Assembly: GCF_000143765.1 (NCBI RefSeq)
Contig: NZ_GL379772.1
Coordinates: 357,093-421,092 of the forward strand
Direction: 5' to 3'
DNA length: 64,000 nt
DNA from: Sphingobacterium spiritivorum ATCC 33861
GTDB taxonomy: Bacteria; Bacteroidota; Bacteroidia; Sphingobacteriales; Sphingobacteriaceae
The position numbers and the translations under genes were made by a program. How positions within the stretch are numbered: the stretch's first letter is position 1; the number at the start of each line of letters is the position of its first letter. A model generated the notes under the pieces. It searched no databases. It saw only the letters and a list, made by a program, of their open reading frames with translations, and had not been told where the DNA came from. This document shows, in pieces, positions 53,870 through 62,861 of the stretch.

Positions 53870-54562
53870 CTATGCACAATGTGCAGCACCATTCATATGA
53901 ATCAATGGACTAAGATAGGGAATATCCAGATTAGCACCCCTCAGCATAAACCAGATGCCCATCAGAAGATAGAGGGCGGGCAGCAATTTGTTAAAATTGA
54001 ACTTAAATATTTTCTTTGGAAAGTGGCCTGCAAATGAAACTGCAAATAGTAAAGGTAGAGTACCGGTACCGAAAAGGATCATAAACATAAAACTTCCTGA
54101 AACAGTAGCTGCATTCAAAGCAGCAGCCAATGCCATATAAACCATACCGCAAGGTAGCAACCCGTTTAATATTCCAGCTACAAAACTTCCTCCCGGACGA
54201 TACAGCCATCTTCCCATCAGTTTAGCGAAAGGCGTGATAAAGGTTGTCTGCCATTTGGCAAATTTGCTGTTTTGTTTACCATAAAGATGGAAAAGACCAA
54301 TTCCTATCAGAATAGCTCCTGTCAACAAACTCATCCATTGCTGCCAGCCTTGTATAGAAGCCAGATTACCAAACAGCCCCAGGACAACACCCAAAAGCCC
54401 ATAAGTCAATATCCGGCCGGATTGATACAGGATTTTATTAAGTACTACAGTCCAGGACATTTGTTGACCTCCCTGAAAAGCCATCAGTAAAGGACCACAC
54501 ATCACTGCACAGTGCAGACTACCTAATAAACCCATAAAAAATGCCAGATAATGATACGTCAT
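53870..54562 (-). CDS. Sulfite exporter TauE/SafE-like membrane protein of the cbb3 cluster
   Basis: A 230-residue protein with about six membrane helices. HCAVMCGPLLMAF (about residues 17-29) and GLLPCGMVYMALAAAL (about 134-149) carry the cysteine- and proline-containing signatures of UreH-like/CcdA-related proteins often called TauE/SafE. In Bacteroidota it is regularly the last gene of the cbb3 oxidase operon and may help metal or heme delivery during assembly; this is from gene context. It starts three bases after the fixH stop. Confidence 0.82.
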   Translation of the reverse strand: MTYHYLAFFMGLLGSLHCAVMCGPLLMAFQGGQQMSWTVVLNKILYQSGRILTYGLLGVVLGLFGNLASIQGWQQWMSLLTGAILIGIGLFHLYGKQNSKFAKWQTTFITPFAKLMGRWLYRPGGSFVAGILNGLLPCGMVYMALAAALNAATVSGSFMFMILFGTGTLPLLFAVSFAGHFPKKIFKFNFNKLLPALYLLMGIWFMLRGANLDIPYLSPLIHMNGAAHCA

Positions 54563-54565
54563 ATG

Positions 54566-54988
54566 CTACAGGAATATATGTTTTTCAAAAATATAAGGAA
54601 CCGCATTACCCTCCCATTGTATTTCCAGACTCCAGCGTCCTTTCTGAAAAGATTGTATAGGCAAACGATATCCTGTCGAAGCCGTAGCAAACGGTAAGGA
54701 AATATCCAGATGACTGTCAGAAGGACGCTTGAATACCAGTTTACCTTTATTTTGCGGATGTGGAAAATCAATATACAGAGTATCATTCACTGCTCTTATA
54801 ACAGGCTCTGCATGATCTCTGATCACATTTGATTTTCTATTATAGGTATCATCGTAGTTTAATCCCTTTTCATAATAGTCTTCCTCTTCTAATGTATCTG
54901 CATTATGACTCACCATATATATTCCTGCACCTATAATACCTGACATAAATACGGCAAGACTGACTACTATTTTTTTACCCCAATTCAT
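54566..54988 (-). CDS. FixH family protein
   Basis: A 140-residue protein with one N-terminal membrane helix (about residues 7-27) and a periplasmic beta domain. NADTLEEEDYYEKGLNYD (about 29-46) is the characteristic FixH/CcoH segment, and KGRWSLEIQWEGN near the end closes the fold. It is needed for stable assembly of cbb3 oxidase in other bacteria. It lies 17 bases after ccoG and three bases before the TauE/SafE gene. Confidence 0.9.
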   Translation of the reverse strand: MNWGKKIVVSLAVFMSGIIGAGIYMVSHNADTLEEEDYYEKGLNYDDTYNRKSNVIRDHAEPVIRAVNDTLYIDFPHPQNKGKLVFKRPSDSHLDISLPFATASTGYRLPIQSFQKGRWSLEIQWEGNAVPYIFEKHIFL

Positions 54989-55005
54989 ACTTCGTTGTTT
55001 TTATA

Positions 55006-56391
55006 CTACATTCCAGGAGGAGCAATAAATGTCGTTTTCAGGGTTTCTATCTTTTTCCCTTCGGACATAATATTTATTCTGACATTTGATTTATAATGCT
55101 CCACATCCTTACTATTGATAATCAGAAAAAAACTGAGTTTAGCACTGCCATCTTTATTCAGTTTATTGATTTTATTAACCAGTTGTAATGTTAATTTGTG
55201 ATCTTCACTTTCCAGTGTAAAAGGCATTTCTTTACCACTCTTGTTGATCAGTTCCAGCGAATAAAGATTCGAGATAGTATGATCTTCTCTTAACTGATAA
55301 GTACTTCCTTTGGCTCTCAGCAGTGTAGCACCAACTTGCGTTCTGCTGAATATCATATATCCAAAGACTCCCATCAATACAGCTAATACAATGGAATAAG
55401 CGATGGCTCTTACATTGTTCTTTTTAAAATCATCCTTATGTTCAATCTCGCCCATAGCATAGAAACCAATAAGGCGACTTGGTTTTCCTATTTTTTTCAT
55501 GACACCATCACAGGCATCTATACATGCTGTACAACTGACACATTCCATCTGTAATCCTTTACGTATATCTATGCCTGTGGGACATACCTGCACACATAAA
55601 TTGCAATCAACACAGTCTCCCCTTTCCTTATGGTCATCCTTTCTTTGCTTACCCCGGGGTTCGCCTCTGAAATGGTCATACGCTACGACTGTACTCTGAT
55701 CATCCAGCAATACACTTTGCAGCCTTCCGTAAGGGCAGATTGCAATGCAGACAATCTCGCGGATATAAGAAAATACAGCATAGAAAACCAAGGTAAAAAC
55801 AGAAATGGAAATCAGACCCGCAATGTGTGCGTCCAATGGATCCGTAATAATCTTAATGAGCGCATCAGCACCAATAATATAAGACAGAAAGATATTAGAA
55901 ATGAAAAAAGATATAATCAGAAATATCGTATGCTTGAATATCTTTTTCTTATTCTTCTCAAAAGAATTTTCGGCAGCATTTAACTTCTTCTGTTGTGTCC
56001 AGTCCCCTTCTATCCAATATTCTATCTTGCGGAATATCAATTCCATAAAAATAGTTTGCGGACAGGCCCAACCGCACCAGACCCGTCCATAAACTACAGT
56101 AAACAACACAATACATACCATCGCGATCAGCATACCGAACACGAAAATATGAAGATCCTGAGGATAAAATAAATTTCCGAAAATAGAGAATTTACGCTCA
56201 ATGATATTAAACATCAAAAAAGGTTCTCCTTTGATCTTAATAAACGGAGCTGCAAATAAAAACAGCAACAACGAATACCCAAACCACTGGCGATAGTTAT
56301 AGAGCTTGCCGGAAGGTTTCTTGGCATAGATCCAATTTCTCTTTTTAGATTTCGGAGGATTGATATCCTGAATATTCGTTGTTACCTGCAT
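55006..56391 (-). CDS. ccoG: Cytochrome c oxidase accessory protein CcoG
   Basis: A 461-residue membrane iron-sulfur protein (FixG/RdxA family) with four or five helices and two 4Fe-4S sites. CVDCNLCVQVCPTGIDIR holds the first cluster motif and CVSCTACIDACDG the second; WCGWACPQTIF is the N-terminal cysteine motif. It takes part in copper reduction during oxidase assembly. The start is set at 56391 (MQVTTNIQDI). An in-frame ATG at 56457 would add 22 Pro/Lys-rich residues and overlap the ccoP gene. The C-terminal periplasmic beta domain is normal. Confidence 0.93.
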   Translation of the reverse strand: MQVTTNIQDINPPKSKKRNWIYAKKPSGKLYNYRQWFGYSLLLFLFAAPFIKIKGEPFLMFNIIERKFSIFGNLFYPQDLHIFVFGMLIAMVCIVLFTVVYGRVWCGWACPQTIFMELIFRKIEYWIEGDWTQQKKLNAAENSFEKNKKKIFKHTIFLIISFFISNIFLSYIIGADALIKIITDPLDAHIAGLISISVFTLVFYAVFSYIREIVCIAICPYGRLQSVLLDDQSTVVAYDHFRGEPRGKQRKDDHKERGDCVDCNLCVQVCPTGIDIRKGLQMECVSCTACIDACDGVMKKIGKPSRLIGFYAMGEIEHKDDFKKNNVRAIAYSIVLAVLMGVFGYMIFSRTQVGATLLRAKGSTYQLREDHTISNLYSLELINKSGKEMPFTLESEDHKLTLQLVNKINKLNKDGSAKLSFFLIINSKDVEHYKSNVRINIMSEGKKIETLKTTFIAPPGM

Positions 56392-56401
56392 AATTATATA
56401 C

Positions 56402-57295
56402 TTATTGTACGGCTGTGGTATCTGTTTCGGCTTCGGCATCTTTCTCCGCTGATGCATACTCTACTTCTGCTCCCTGCGGTTCTTTAGGACTAGCCGGTTT
56501 TGTATCCCGTATCGAAACGATGTAATTACTTACTTCTGCTATTTGTGCCGGAGACAATGTCTGTTCCCATGGCACCATACCCTTATCCGGTACACCATAC
56601 TTCACTGTTTTGAAAACATCTTTAATCTCTCCGCCATGCAACCAGAACCGGTCTGTAAGATTGGGTCCGATTCCCCCTTCTCCGGCCTGACCATGACATG
56701 CAGAACAGTTAGCGGCAAAGATAGCTTTACCGGCTGTAGCCATAGCACCCGTCTCATCTACCGTAATAGATGTTTCATCAATAAGATCTGCTACCTGAGC
56801 AAGATACTCCTGTTTGGCCTTTTCAGCCTGAGCAACTTCCCTCACATATTCCTGATCCTGATTCAATCCCCATCCAAAGACATGGTACACCAACAGGTAG
56901 ATAATACCAAATGTAATAGTAGAATAGAATAAGGCATTAAACCAGATCGGAATCGGATTATCCAGCTCTTTGATACCATCATAACTGTGATCAATCACAA
57001 TATCCTTTTCTTCTGAGATCGGTCTCAGTCCCATTATCTTTTTCCAGTTATTAGACCATTTGATTTTACGGGCCTGCTTTGCAGCAACTTTTGCCGCCTG
57101 TTCCTGCAAAAGCACTTCAGGCATAGTAATCTTCAAAATGGATTTTATCGCTTTACTAACGGAAAGCGCAGTAAAGAGTAGTACGATCAATACCACCACC
57201 AACAGAATGATAAGGATATCATTATATATATTGCCGGTACTCATGTTCCAACCTGAACTTACGGCAGTAGAATCTGCTACTAAAAATAATTTCAT
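56402..57295 (-). CDS. ccoP: cbb3 oxidase subunit III (CcoP) with one heme c
   Basis: A 297-residue membrane-anchored cytochrome c. Two hydrophobic helices lie at about residues 24-45 and 121-142, with ELDNPIPIWFNALFYSTITF before the second, as in CcoP. A single heme c site, CSACH, is at 197-201 and the axial Met is in KGMVPWE. Canonical proteobacterial CcoP has two CxxCH motifs; only one is present here, as in many Bacteroidota. The C-terminal tail is acidic. It lies nine bases after ccoQ. Confidence 0.93.
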   Translation of the reverse strand: MKLFLVADSTAVSSGWNMSTGNIYNDILIILLVVVLIVLLFTALSVSKAIKSILKITMPEVLLQEQAAKVAAKQARKIKWSNNWKKIMGLRPISEEKDIVIDHSYDGIKELDNPIPIWFNALFYSTITFGIIYLLVYHVFGWGLNQDQEYVREVAQAEKAKQEYLAQVADLIDETSITVDETGAMATAGKAIFAANCSACHGQAGEGGIGPNLTDRFWLHGGEIKDVFKTVKYGVPDKGMVPWEQTLSPAQIAEVSNYIVSIRDTKPASPKEPQGAEVEYASAEKDAEAETDTTAVQ

Positions 57296-57304
57296 AATCT
57301 ATTT

Positions 57305-57490
57305 TTATTCTGTTGTTTGACCATTTTGTTCGTCCTGACCATCGAGAGGCAATTCTTTCATATACTGAATATGATCTTTCTTCATCCAGAATAGCATCAA
57401 TGCTACCGCAACGAAGAATACCAGGAATATCCACAGCGATGTGATCAGATAAATTTCATCGCCATTTAAGTTTGTGATTTGCTTGAACAT
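57305..57490 (-). CDS. ccoQ: cbb3 oxidase small subunit CcoQ
   Basis: A 61-residue single-span membrane protein. The helix LITSLWIFLVFFVAVALMLF (about residues 16-35) is followed by the charged motif WMKKDHIQYMKELPL, typical of CcoQ/FixQ. It is required for stability of the oxidase in other bacteria. It sits between ccoNO and ccoP with 11- and 9-base gaps. Confidence 0.85.
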   Translation of the reverse strand: MFKQITNLNGDEIYLITSLWIFLVFFVAVALMLFWMKKDHIQYMKELPLDGQDEQNGQTTE

Positions 57491-57501
57491 CGTTTTACAG
57501 T

Positions 57502-59646
57502 TTAATTTTGACTATCCACATTACTTGCTGCCGCTGCTGCAGGCTCTGCTTTAATATCCGTTCCTAATCGTTGCAAATAAGCTATGATCGCTATAATCTC
57601 TCTGTCACTTCCAACCTTAACCTGATTTGCTGCCAGATCCTTGGCTATTGCTTCTGCCTGTTTAGCGATATCAGCATGTGCGTTTTCAATATCCTTATGT
57701 GAATAGGGTACACCTAATACACGCATCGCATTCATTTTCTCTTTAATGATACTATTATCGAGTTTCTGATCTATCAGCCATGGATAAGTCGGCATGATAC
57801 TACCCGGCGAAGTAATGGTAGGATCAAGCAAATGATCAAAATGCCATTTGTTCGGGTACTTTCCTCCTACGCGATGTAAATCAGGTCCGGTACGTTTGGA
57901 TCCCCATAAGAATGGTCTGTCGTATACATATTCTCCGGATTTGCTGTATTCTCCGTATCTGGAAGTCTCCGAACGGAATGGTCTTACCGTTTGAGTATGA
58001 CAGTTTACACAACCTTCTTTAATATAGAGATCTCTTCCCTGTAACTCCAGAGCAGTATATGGTTTGACACTTGCTATAGTAGGAATATTAGATTGAATGG
58101 TGAAAGTAGGTACCATCTCCACAATTCCTCCTATCAGTATAGCGAGAAGGGCAAGCACCATGAACAACATAGGTTTACGCTCCAGACGGCGGTGAGTCTC
58201 CCGTTCATTCTTAGTCACTGGTTCAAGAGCAGGAGCTTCAGCCGGCTCATTAGCCATCAGTTTTCCTTTAGCCATTGTTTTGACCAGATTGAATGTCATC
58301 AGTAATGCTCCGGACAGGTACAATGCTCCACCTACCGCACGCATCATATGCATAGGAAGAATTTCTAATGTAGTAGCCAGGAAATTCGGATATTTTAGTA
58401 CACCTTCAGGTGTAAATTCTTTCCACATTAAGCCCTGTACGACAGCTGCCCAGTACATTGGAATAGCGTAGAATAAAATACCTAATGTACCGATCCAGAA
58501 GTGCGCATTGGCCAGCTTTTTAGAATACAGCTCCGTTTTATAGATACGCGGTACCAGCCAGTATAGTATCGCAAACGTCATAAAACCGTTCCATCCAAGT
58601 GCACCGACGTGTACGTGAGCCACGATCCAATCGGTAAAATGGGCAATCGCATTTACCTGTTTTAAGGATAACATAGGGCCTTCAAATGTAGCCATACCGT
58701 AAGCCGTCAATGCAACGACCATAAACTTCAAGGTAGGCTCTGTTCTAACCTTATCCCATGCGCCACGCAATGTCAACAGACCGTTGATCATCCCTCCCCA
58801 GCTAGGAGCAATCAACATGATGGAAAATACGACGCCCAATGATTGTACCCATGAAGGTAATGATGTATATAATAAATGGTGCGGTCCTGCCCAGATGTAT
58901 ATAAATATCAGTGACCAGAAATGCAGAATACTCAATTTGTAAGAATATACAGGACGATTGGCCATCTTAGGCAAAAAATAGTACATCATACCTAAGAAAG
59001 GAGTGGTAAGAAAGAAAGCAACAGCATTATGACCATACCACCACTGGACTAATGCGTCCTGTACTCCGGAATAGACATAGTAACTTTTCCAGAATGTAAC
59101 AGGTAACTGTATGGAGTTGACAATATGAAGTACAGCTACTGTAACAAATGTTGCAATATAAAACCATACAGCGACATACATATGTCTTTCTCTGCGTTTG
59201 ATAATAGTACCGAACATATTGATACCGAATACCACCCAAATCAAAGTAATGGCCACGTCAATAGGCCACTCCATCTCCGCATATTCATGACTGGAAGTAA
59301 ATCCCATCGGAAGCGTAATGGCGGATGCTATAATGATAAGTTGCCATCCCCAGAAATGGAGCTTACTTAATATATCGCTGAACATCCTCGCTTTGAGTAC
59401 CCGTTGCAGCGAATAATAAACGCCCATAAAAATAGCATTCCCTACGAATGCAAAAATGACAGCATTGGTATGAACAGGACGAACACGACCAAAAGTCGTA
59501 TACTGTATTCCGAAATTCATATCCGGCCATACCAGTTGCAATGCTACCAATAATCCCACGGACATTCCAACGATGCCCCATATAATGGTGGCTAACCCGA
59601 AATTTCTGACAATCTTATTGTCGTAATTAAACTGCTCTAACTGCAT
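57502..59646 (-). CDS. ccoN: Fused cbb3 oxidase subunits I and II (CcoN-CcoO)
   Basis: A 714-residue fusion. Residues about 1-470 are the catalytic heme-copper subunit CcoN with 12 or more membrane helices; WWYGHNAVAFFLTTPFLGMMYYFLP has histidine ligands, and HVHVGALGWNGFMTF is the second ligand block. Residues about 500-700 are CcoO: one anchor helix followed by EGCVNCHTQTVRPF, the CxxCH heme c motif. A linker of about 30 residues joins them. The fusion occurs widely in Bacteroidota. It is first in the six-gene operon. No ccoS or ccoI (heme/copper maturation) gene is in the window. Confidence 0.96.
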   Translation of the reverse strand: MQLEQFNYDNKIVRNFGLATIIWGIVGMSVGLLVALQLVWPDMNFGIQYTTFGRVRPVHTNAVIFAFVGNAIFMGVYYSLQRVLKARMFSDILSKLHFWGWQLIIIASAITLPMGFTSSHEYAEMEWPIDVAITLIWVVFGINMFGTIIKRRERHMYVAVWFYIATFVTVAVLHIVNSIQLPVTFWKSYYVYSGVQDALVQWWYGHNAVAFFLTTPFLGMMYYFLPKMANRPVYSYKLSILHFWSLIFIYIWAGPHHLLYTSLPSWVQSLGVVFSIMLIAPSWGGMINGLLTLRGAWDKVRTEPTLKFMVVALTAYGMATFEGPMLSLKQVNAIAHFTDWIVAHVHVGALGWNGFMTFAILYWLVPRIYKTELYSKKLANAHFWIGTLGILFYAIPMYWAAVVQGLMWKEFTPEGVLKYPNFLATTLEILPMHMMRAVGGALYLSGALLMTFNLVKTMAKGKLMANEPAEAPALEPVTKNERETHRRLERKPMLFMVLALLAILIGGIVEMVPTFTIQSNIPTIASVKPYTALELQGRDLYIKEGCVNCHTQTVRPFRSETSRYGEYSKSGEYVYDRPFLWGSKRTGPDLHRVGGKYPNKWHFDHLLDPTITSPGSIMPTYPWLIDQKLDNSIIKEKMNAMRVLGVPYSHKDIENAHADIAKQAEAIAKDLAANQVKVGSDREIIAIIAYLQRLGTDIKAEPAAAAASNVDSQN

Positions 59647-59758
59647 TACTTGTTGTGTTGATTTCTGTGGGTAAAATTATCTCTTAATTCATGACATTCT
59701 AATGATATATCACGGCTTAAAAAGTGATTTATATTACTTTTCGGGCACAGCAAGAGTC

Positions 59759-59777
59759 TTTAAAGCCAGGCTTTAAA
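59759..59777. repeat. 19-bp palindrome upstream of the cbb3 operon
   Basis: TTTAAAGCC and GGCTTTAAA flank a central A. It lies about 110 bases before the ccoN start, next to the terminator of the transglycosylase gene. It may be an operator or only part of the terminator region. A weaker ATCAC-N10-GTGAT repeat is at 59709-59728. Confidence 0.4.
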
Positions 59778-59778
59778 A

Positions 59779-59810
59779 CAAAAAAAACGGACTTAAATAT
59801 TTAAGTCCGT
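59779..59810 (-). terminator. Terminator of the lytic transglycosylase gene
   Basis: ACGGACTTAAAT pairs with ATTTAAGTCCGT; the minus-strand tail is TTTTTTTGTTTT. Confidence 0.85.
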
Positions 59811-59834
59811 TTCTACATTTTTTGATATGATGGA

Positions 59835-60665
59835 TTACAGCATATTCTTTTCTCTTTCCTCATCAGCTACAGGTGCTTTCGCATACCTGGTATACCCATG
59901 TTTGGAAGGATTTTCAATAATCTCTTTGACAGAGACTAATTTATAAACATATGATGCTGTTTCATTATTGAGCTTCAACTTATAATAATCGTCTTGTTTT
60001 TGACGACGGATGGCTCCTCTAAGGCTTCCTCCACCTACATTATAGGCAGCGGCAACCAATGTCCAGTCTCCAAATTCGCGATAGAGATATTTAAGGTAAC
60101 GCGCAGCTGCATGCGTAGATTTTGTCAGATTAAGTCTTTCATCTACTTTACCGCTCACCTTCAATCCATAAAGACGTGCTGTTGCCGGCATAAACTGCCA
60201 ATAGCCACCTGCACCTTTACTGGACACCACACGACTATCCATCCCGCTTTCAACAAGTGGTATATATTTAAAATCTTCCGGAATACCATGTGATTTTAAG
60301 ATTGCAGCAATCTGTGGTAGGTGTTTCTCTGCTTGCTTGTGTAAACTGTACGTCTGTTGCTTTCTAAAAGAAAAACGACTTAAGTACTGTGTGAGCTTCC
60401 TTTCGACCTGAGGCAGGTCCAGCGGAAGGCTTTCTTCTGCGAAGGTGATCGATATCAGATAATCGTGTTCTCCTTCATTGTCCTTATCTCCATTATGGTC
60501 AGATAAAGCCGCTTTGTTTACTATTCTGTTTTTGATGTTCAGCGTCTTGGCATCGTCATATCTGACATTGGCTGCGACCGCATTTTCTTTAGTGCTTGAA
60601 TACAATTTCGACAGTAACATCCCTGCCAAAATCAAGCCACAACATAATACTTTCTTTTTAATCAT
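59835..60665 (-). CDS. Lytic transglycosylase (SLT family, MltD-like)
   Basis: A 276-residue periplasmic murein hydrolase. An N-terminal signal or anchor helix (about residues 7-22) is followed by a charged linker. The goose-lysozyme-like SLT domain spans about 120-260. The catalytic glutamate is Glu139 in PLVESGMDS, followed by GGYWQFMPATARLYGL (about 154-169) and AAYNVGGGSLRGAI, the conserved SLT motifs. No LysM domain is present, unlike E. coli MltD. Monocistronic, divergent from rluB. Confidence 0.92.
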   Translation of the reverse strand: MIKKKVLCCGLILAGMLLSKLYSSTKENAVAANVRYDDAKTLNIKNRIVNKAALSDHNGDKDNEGEHDYLISITFAEESLPLDLPQVERKLTQYLSRFSFRKQQTYSLHKQAEKHLPQIAAILKSHGIPEDFKYIPLVESGMDSRVVSSKGAGGYWQFMPATARLYGLKVSGKVDERLNLTKSTHAAARYLKYLYREFGDWTLVAAAYNVGGGSLRGAIRRQKQDDYYKLKLNNETASYVYKLVSVKEIIENPSKHGYTRYAKAPVADEEREKNML

Positions 60666-60871
60666 TCACTCCCTTACTGCTATCCTATCCACGATAATAT
60701 CGATCAAAAAATAGCTTGGTACAAATTCAAGGTGGCAAAGATACACACTATTATGCTAAAAAACAAATAGTTACAAATCCGACCAGATCTATAACGTTGA
60801 AATTCAGCTTTATTGTATGCGATTTTCATAAAATATTTGCATTATTCTGGTGGTAGAATAAATATAATAGC

Positions 60872-60879
60872 TATCTTTG
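60872..60879 (+). promoter_or_regulatory. -7 element (TATCTTTG) of the rluB gene
   Basis: Exact TAnnTTTG match ending 25 bases before the ATG at 60905. The -33 element is unclear. Confidence 0.6.
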
Positions 60880-60904
60880 TAGTTCACATTTTTTAAAGTA
60901 AAAT

Positions 60905-62230
60905 ATGCCATTCAGCAGAAATCGGAACAGTCGTGACGACAACTCCAAACGATCAAGAAGTAACTCAGAAAACTTCAAATCAAAAGGCAACAGCAGCCGA
61001 TCAGAAAAGTCTTCTGGTTACAATGACAACAAATCTCCTAGAAAATCATTCTCAAAATCATCAGACTCTAATGATCGTCCTGATCGTTTCGAAAAAACTG
61101 AAGGTAGTAAAACCGGAGGCTATAAAAAGTCATTCGACGGAAAGAAATCATTCGGAGAAAAAAGATCCTTTGGAGAGAAGAAGGCATTTGGCGATAAAAA
61201 AGCGTACGGAGATAAAAAACCTTTTGGTGAAAGAAATGCTTTCGGAGAGAAGAAGGCATTTGGTGACCGAAAACCATTTGGTGATAAAAAAGCATACGGA
61301 GATAGAAAACCGGGATCTGATAAAAGATTTGGTGACCAGAAGTTTAGCAAAAGCGGACCCAGAGATAAAAACAGAGACTTCGGAGATAATCGCAAATTCG
61401 ACAAGCCATATAAAAAATCTTTCGAAACAAGCGAAGATGCTGAACAAAGAACATTTGCCAAACGCAGACCAAGCAGCAGAACGGTAAAGCAAGCTACATC
61501 TGACTATGATGATAACGGCATGATACGTCTTAACCGTTACATCTCTAATGCAGGTATATGCTCCCGTAGAAAAGCAGATGAGCTAATCACAGCAGGTGTT
61601 ATATCTGTAAACGGAGAAGTGGTTACCGAATTAGGTAGTAAGGTAGATCCGGCTAAAGATGAAATAAAGTACAATGGAGAGCGTCTGAAAAGAGAGAAAA
61701 TGGTGTACGTACTTTTGAACAAACCAAAAGATTATATCACGACTACTGATGATCCACAGGAACGCCGCACTGTAATGCAATTGGTCGCAAACGCGACTAA
61801 AGAACGCATATATCCTGTAGGTCGCTTAGACAGAAACACCACTGGTCTGCTTCTGTTGACCAATGACGGTAATCTTGCAGAAAAATTATCACACCCCCGG
61901 AATAATATCAGCAAGATCTATAATGTGGAGTTGGATAAAAGTCTGAATCAAGGCGATTTCAACAAAATTGTTTTTGGACTTGAACTGGAAGACGGTTTTG
62001 TAAAACCTGACGATCTGAGTTATGTACAGGGCGGTAGTAAACGTGAAGTAGGAATTCAGATTCACAGTGGTAAAAATCGTATTGTAAGACGTATTTTCGA
62101 ATCTTTAGGATACGATGTCGTAAAACTGGACCGTGTAGTATATGCTAATCTTACGAAAAAAGATCTGCCAAGAGGTCGTTGGAGATATCTGGAAGAAAAA
62201 GAGTTGATTCAGTTGAAACACCTGATCTAG
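60905..62230 (+). CDS. rluB: RluB-type 23S rRNA pseudouridine synthase with repeat-rich N-terminus
   Basis: A 441-residue RNA modification enzyme. The last 235 residues are the enzyme: an S4 RNA-binding domain (about 206-250, NRYISNAGICSRRKADELI) and the RsuA/RluB catalytic domain, with GRLDRNTTGLLLLTNDG near residue 303-319 holding the catalytic aspartate. The first 200 residues are low complexity, rich in Lys, Arg, Ser, Asp and Gly, with eleven hexapeptide repeats of the form [AS]FG[ED]KK at residues 76-141. The extension is basic and likely disordered, and may bind RNA; similar extensions occur in Bacteroidota RluB proteins. Which uridine is modified cannot be confirmed. Confidence 0.93.
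   Translation: MPFSRNRNSRDDNSKRSRSNSENFKSKGNSSRSEKSSGYNDNKSPRKSFSKSSDSNDRPDRFEKTEGSKTGGYKKSFDGKKSFGEKRSFGEKKAFGDKKAYGDKKPFGERNAFGEKKAFGDRKPFGDKKAYGDRKPGSDKRFGDQKFSKSGPRDKNRDFGDNRKFDKPYKKSFETSEDAEQRTFAKRRPSSRTVKQATSDYDDNGMIRLNRYISNAGICSRRKADELITAGVISVNGEVVTELGSKVDPAKDEIKYNGERLKREKMVYVLLNKPKDYITTTDDPQERRTVMQLVANATKERIYPVGRLDRNTTGLLLLTNDGNLAEKLSHPRNNISKIYNVELDKSLNQGDFNKIVFGLELEDGFVKPDDLSYVQGGSKREVGIQIHSGKNRIVRRIFESLGYDVVKLDRVVYANLTKKDLPRGRWRYLEEKELIQLKHLI
61130..61327 (+). repeat. Eleven tandem 18-base repeats inside rluB
   Basis: In-frame 18-base units encode hexapeptides such as SFGEKK, AFGDKK, AYGDKK and PFGERN. Copies are diverged at the third codon positions, so the array is not recent. 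Some pairs (GGAGAGAAGAAGGCATTTGG at two places) are still identical. Confidence 0.85.
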
Positions 62231-62251
62231 ATCAACCCGATTATAAAATTT

Positions 62252-62275
62252 AAAGCAGCTTAACCGCTGCTTTTT
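62252..62275 (+). terminator. Terminator of rluB
   Basis: AAAGCAGC pairs with GCTGCTTT over a six-base loop, followed by TT. Confidence 0.8.
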
Positions 62276-62334
62276 ATATTTTAGTGCAGTTATCTCTTCT
62301 TATTTTTTTAATTTTATCAAAAATATAAAATATC

Positions 62335-62805
62335 ATGACAGATCCAAAAACACTGACTTCTGTAGCAGAATTTCATAAAACATTTCAACATCCTATACTA
62401 GATCAGCCTACTATTCCGGCTGAGAAAAGATGCGAACTACGCGTGTCGCTTATCGCTGAGGAGTTAAAAGAATTGGAAGAAGCCATCCAAAACAAAGACC
62501 TGGTAGAAATAGCCGATGCACTTTGTGATATCCAATACGTATTATCCGGAGCAGTTCTGGAGTTTGGTTTAAAAGATAAATTTAATGCTCTTTTCGAAGA
62601 AGTGCAACGTTCTAATATGAGCAAAGCATGTAAATCCGTCAAAGAAGCAGAAGAAACGATGAAGTATTACAAAGAAGAAAAAGGTGTAGATAGTTATTAT
62701 AAGGAAGTTGACGGCCTGTTTCTGGTATTTAGAGAAGGTGATAATAAAACTCTGAAATCGATTTACTATTCTCCTGCAGATTTAAAATCTATTATTGAGC
62801 AATAA
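62335..62805 (+). CDS. MazG-like nucleoside triphosphate pyrophosphohydrolase
   Basis: A 156-residue helical protein of the all-alpha NTP-PPase (MazG/PRA-PH) superfamily. The metal-binding helix pair is visible as LIAEELKELEEAI (about residues 39-51) and LVEIADALCDIQYVLSG (about 56-72), giving the EExxE...D pattern. The C-terminal extension of about 50 residues (KEEKGVDSYYKEV) is shared with the phosphoribosyl-ATP pyrophosphohydrolase-like bacterial family. It may remove non-canonical nucleotides. Monocistronic between two terminators. Confidence 0.85.
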   Translation: MTDPKTLTSVAEFHKTFQHPILDQPTIPAEKRCELRVSLIAEELKELEEAIQNKDLVEIADALCDIQYVLSGAVLEFGLKDKFNALFEEVQRSNMSKACKSVKEAEETMKYYKEEKGVDSYYKEVDGLFLVFREGDNKTLKSIYYSPADLKSIIEQ

Positions 62806-62823
62806 GTTCAATGCTTCATAAGA

Positions 62824-62860
62824 ATAAACGGGGAGCAAATATGATTTGCTCCCCGTTTAT
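62824..62860. terminator. Bidirectional terminator with a perfect 17-bp stem
   Basis: ATAAACGGGGAGCAAAT pairs with its exact complement around ATG, between the convergent MazG-like and radical SAM genes. Confidence 0.88.
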
Positions 62861-62861
62861 T

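Noticed and set aside
61130..61327. Tandem repeats resembling a CRISPR-like array
   Set aside because: The 18-base units are contiguous without spacers and in frame with a protein-coding gene.
61120..61492. Long reading frames antisense to rluB (minus strand)
   Set aside because: They follow from the low-complexity repeat composition of the sense gene, have no start context and no family, and overlap a certain gene.
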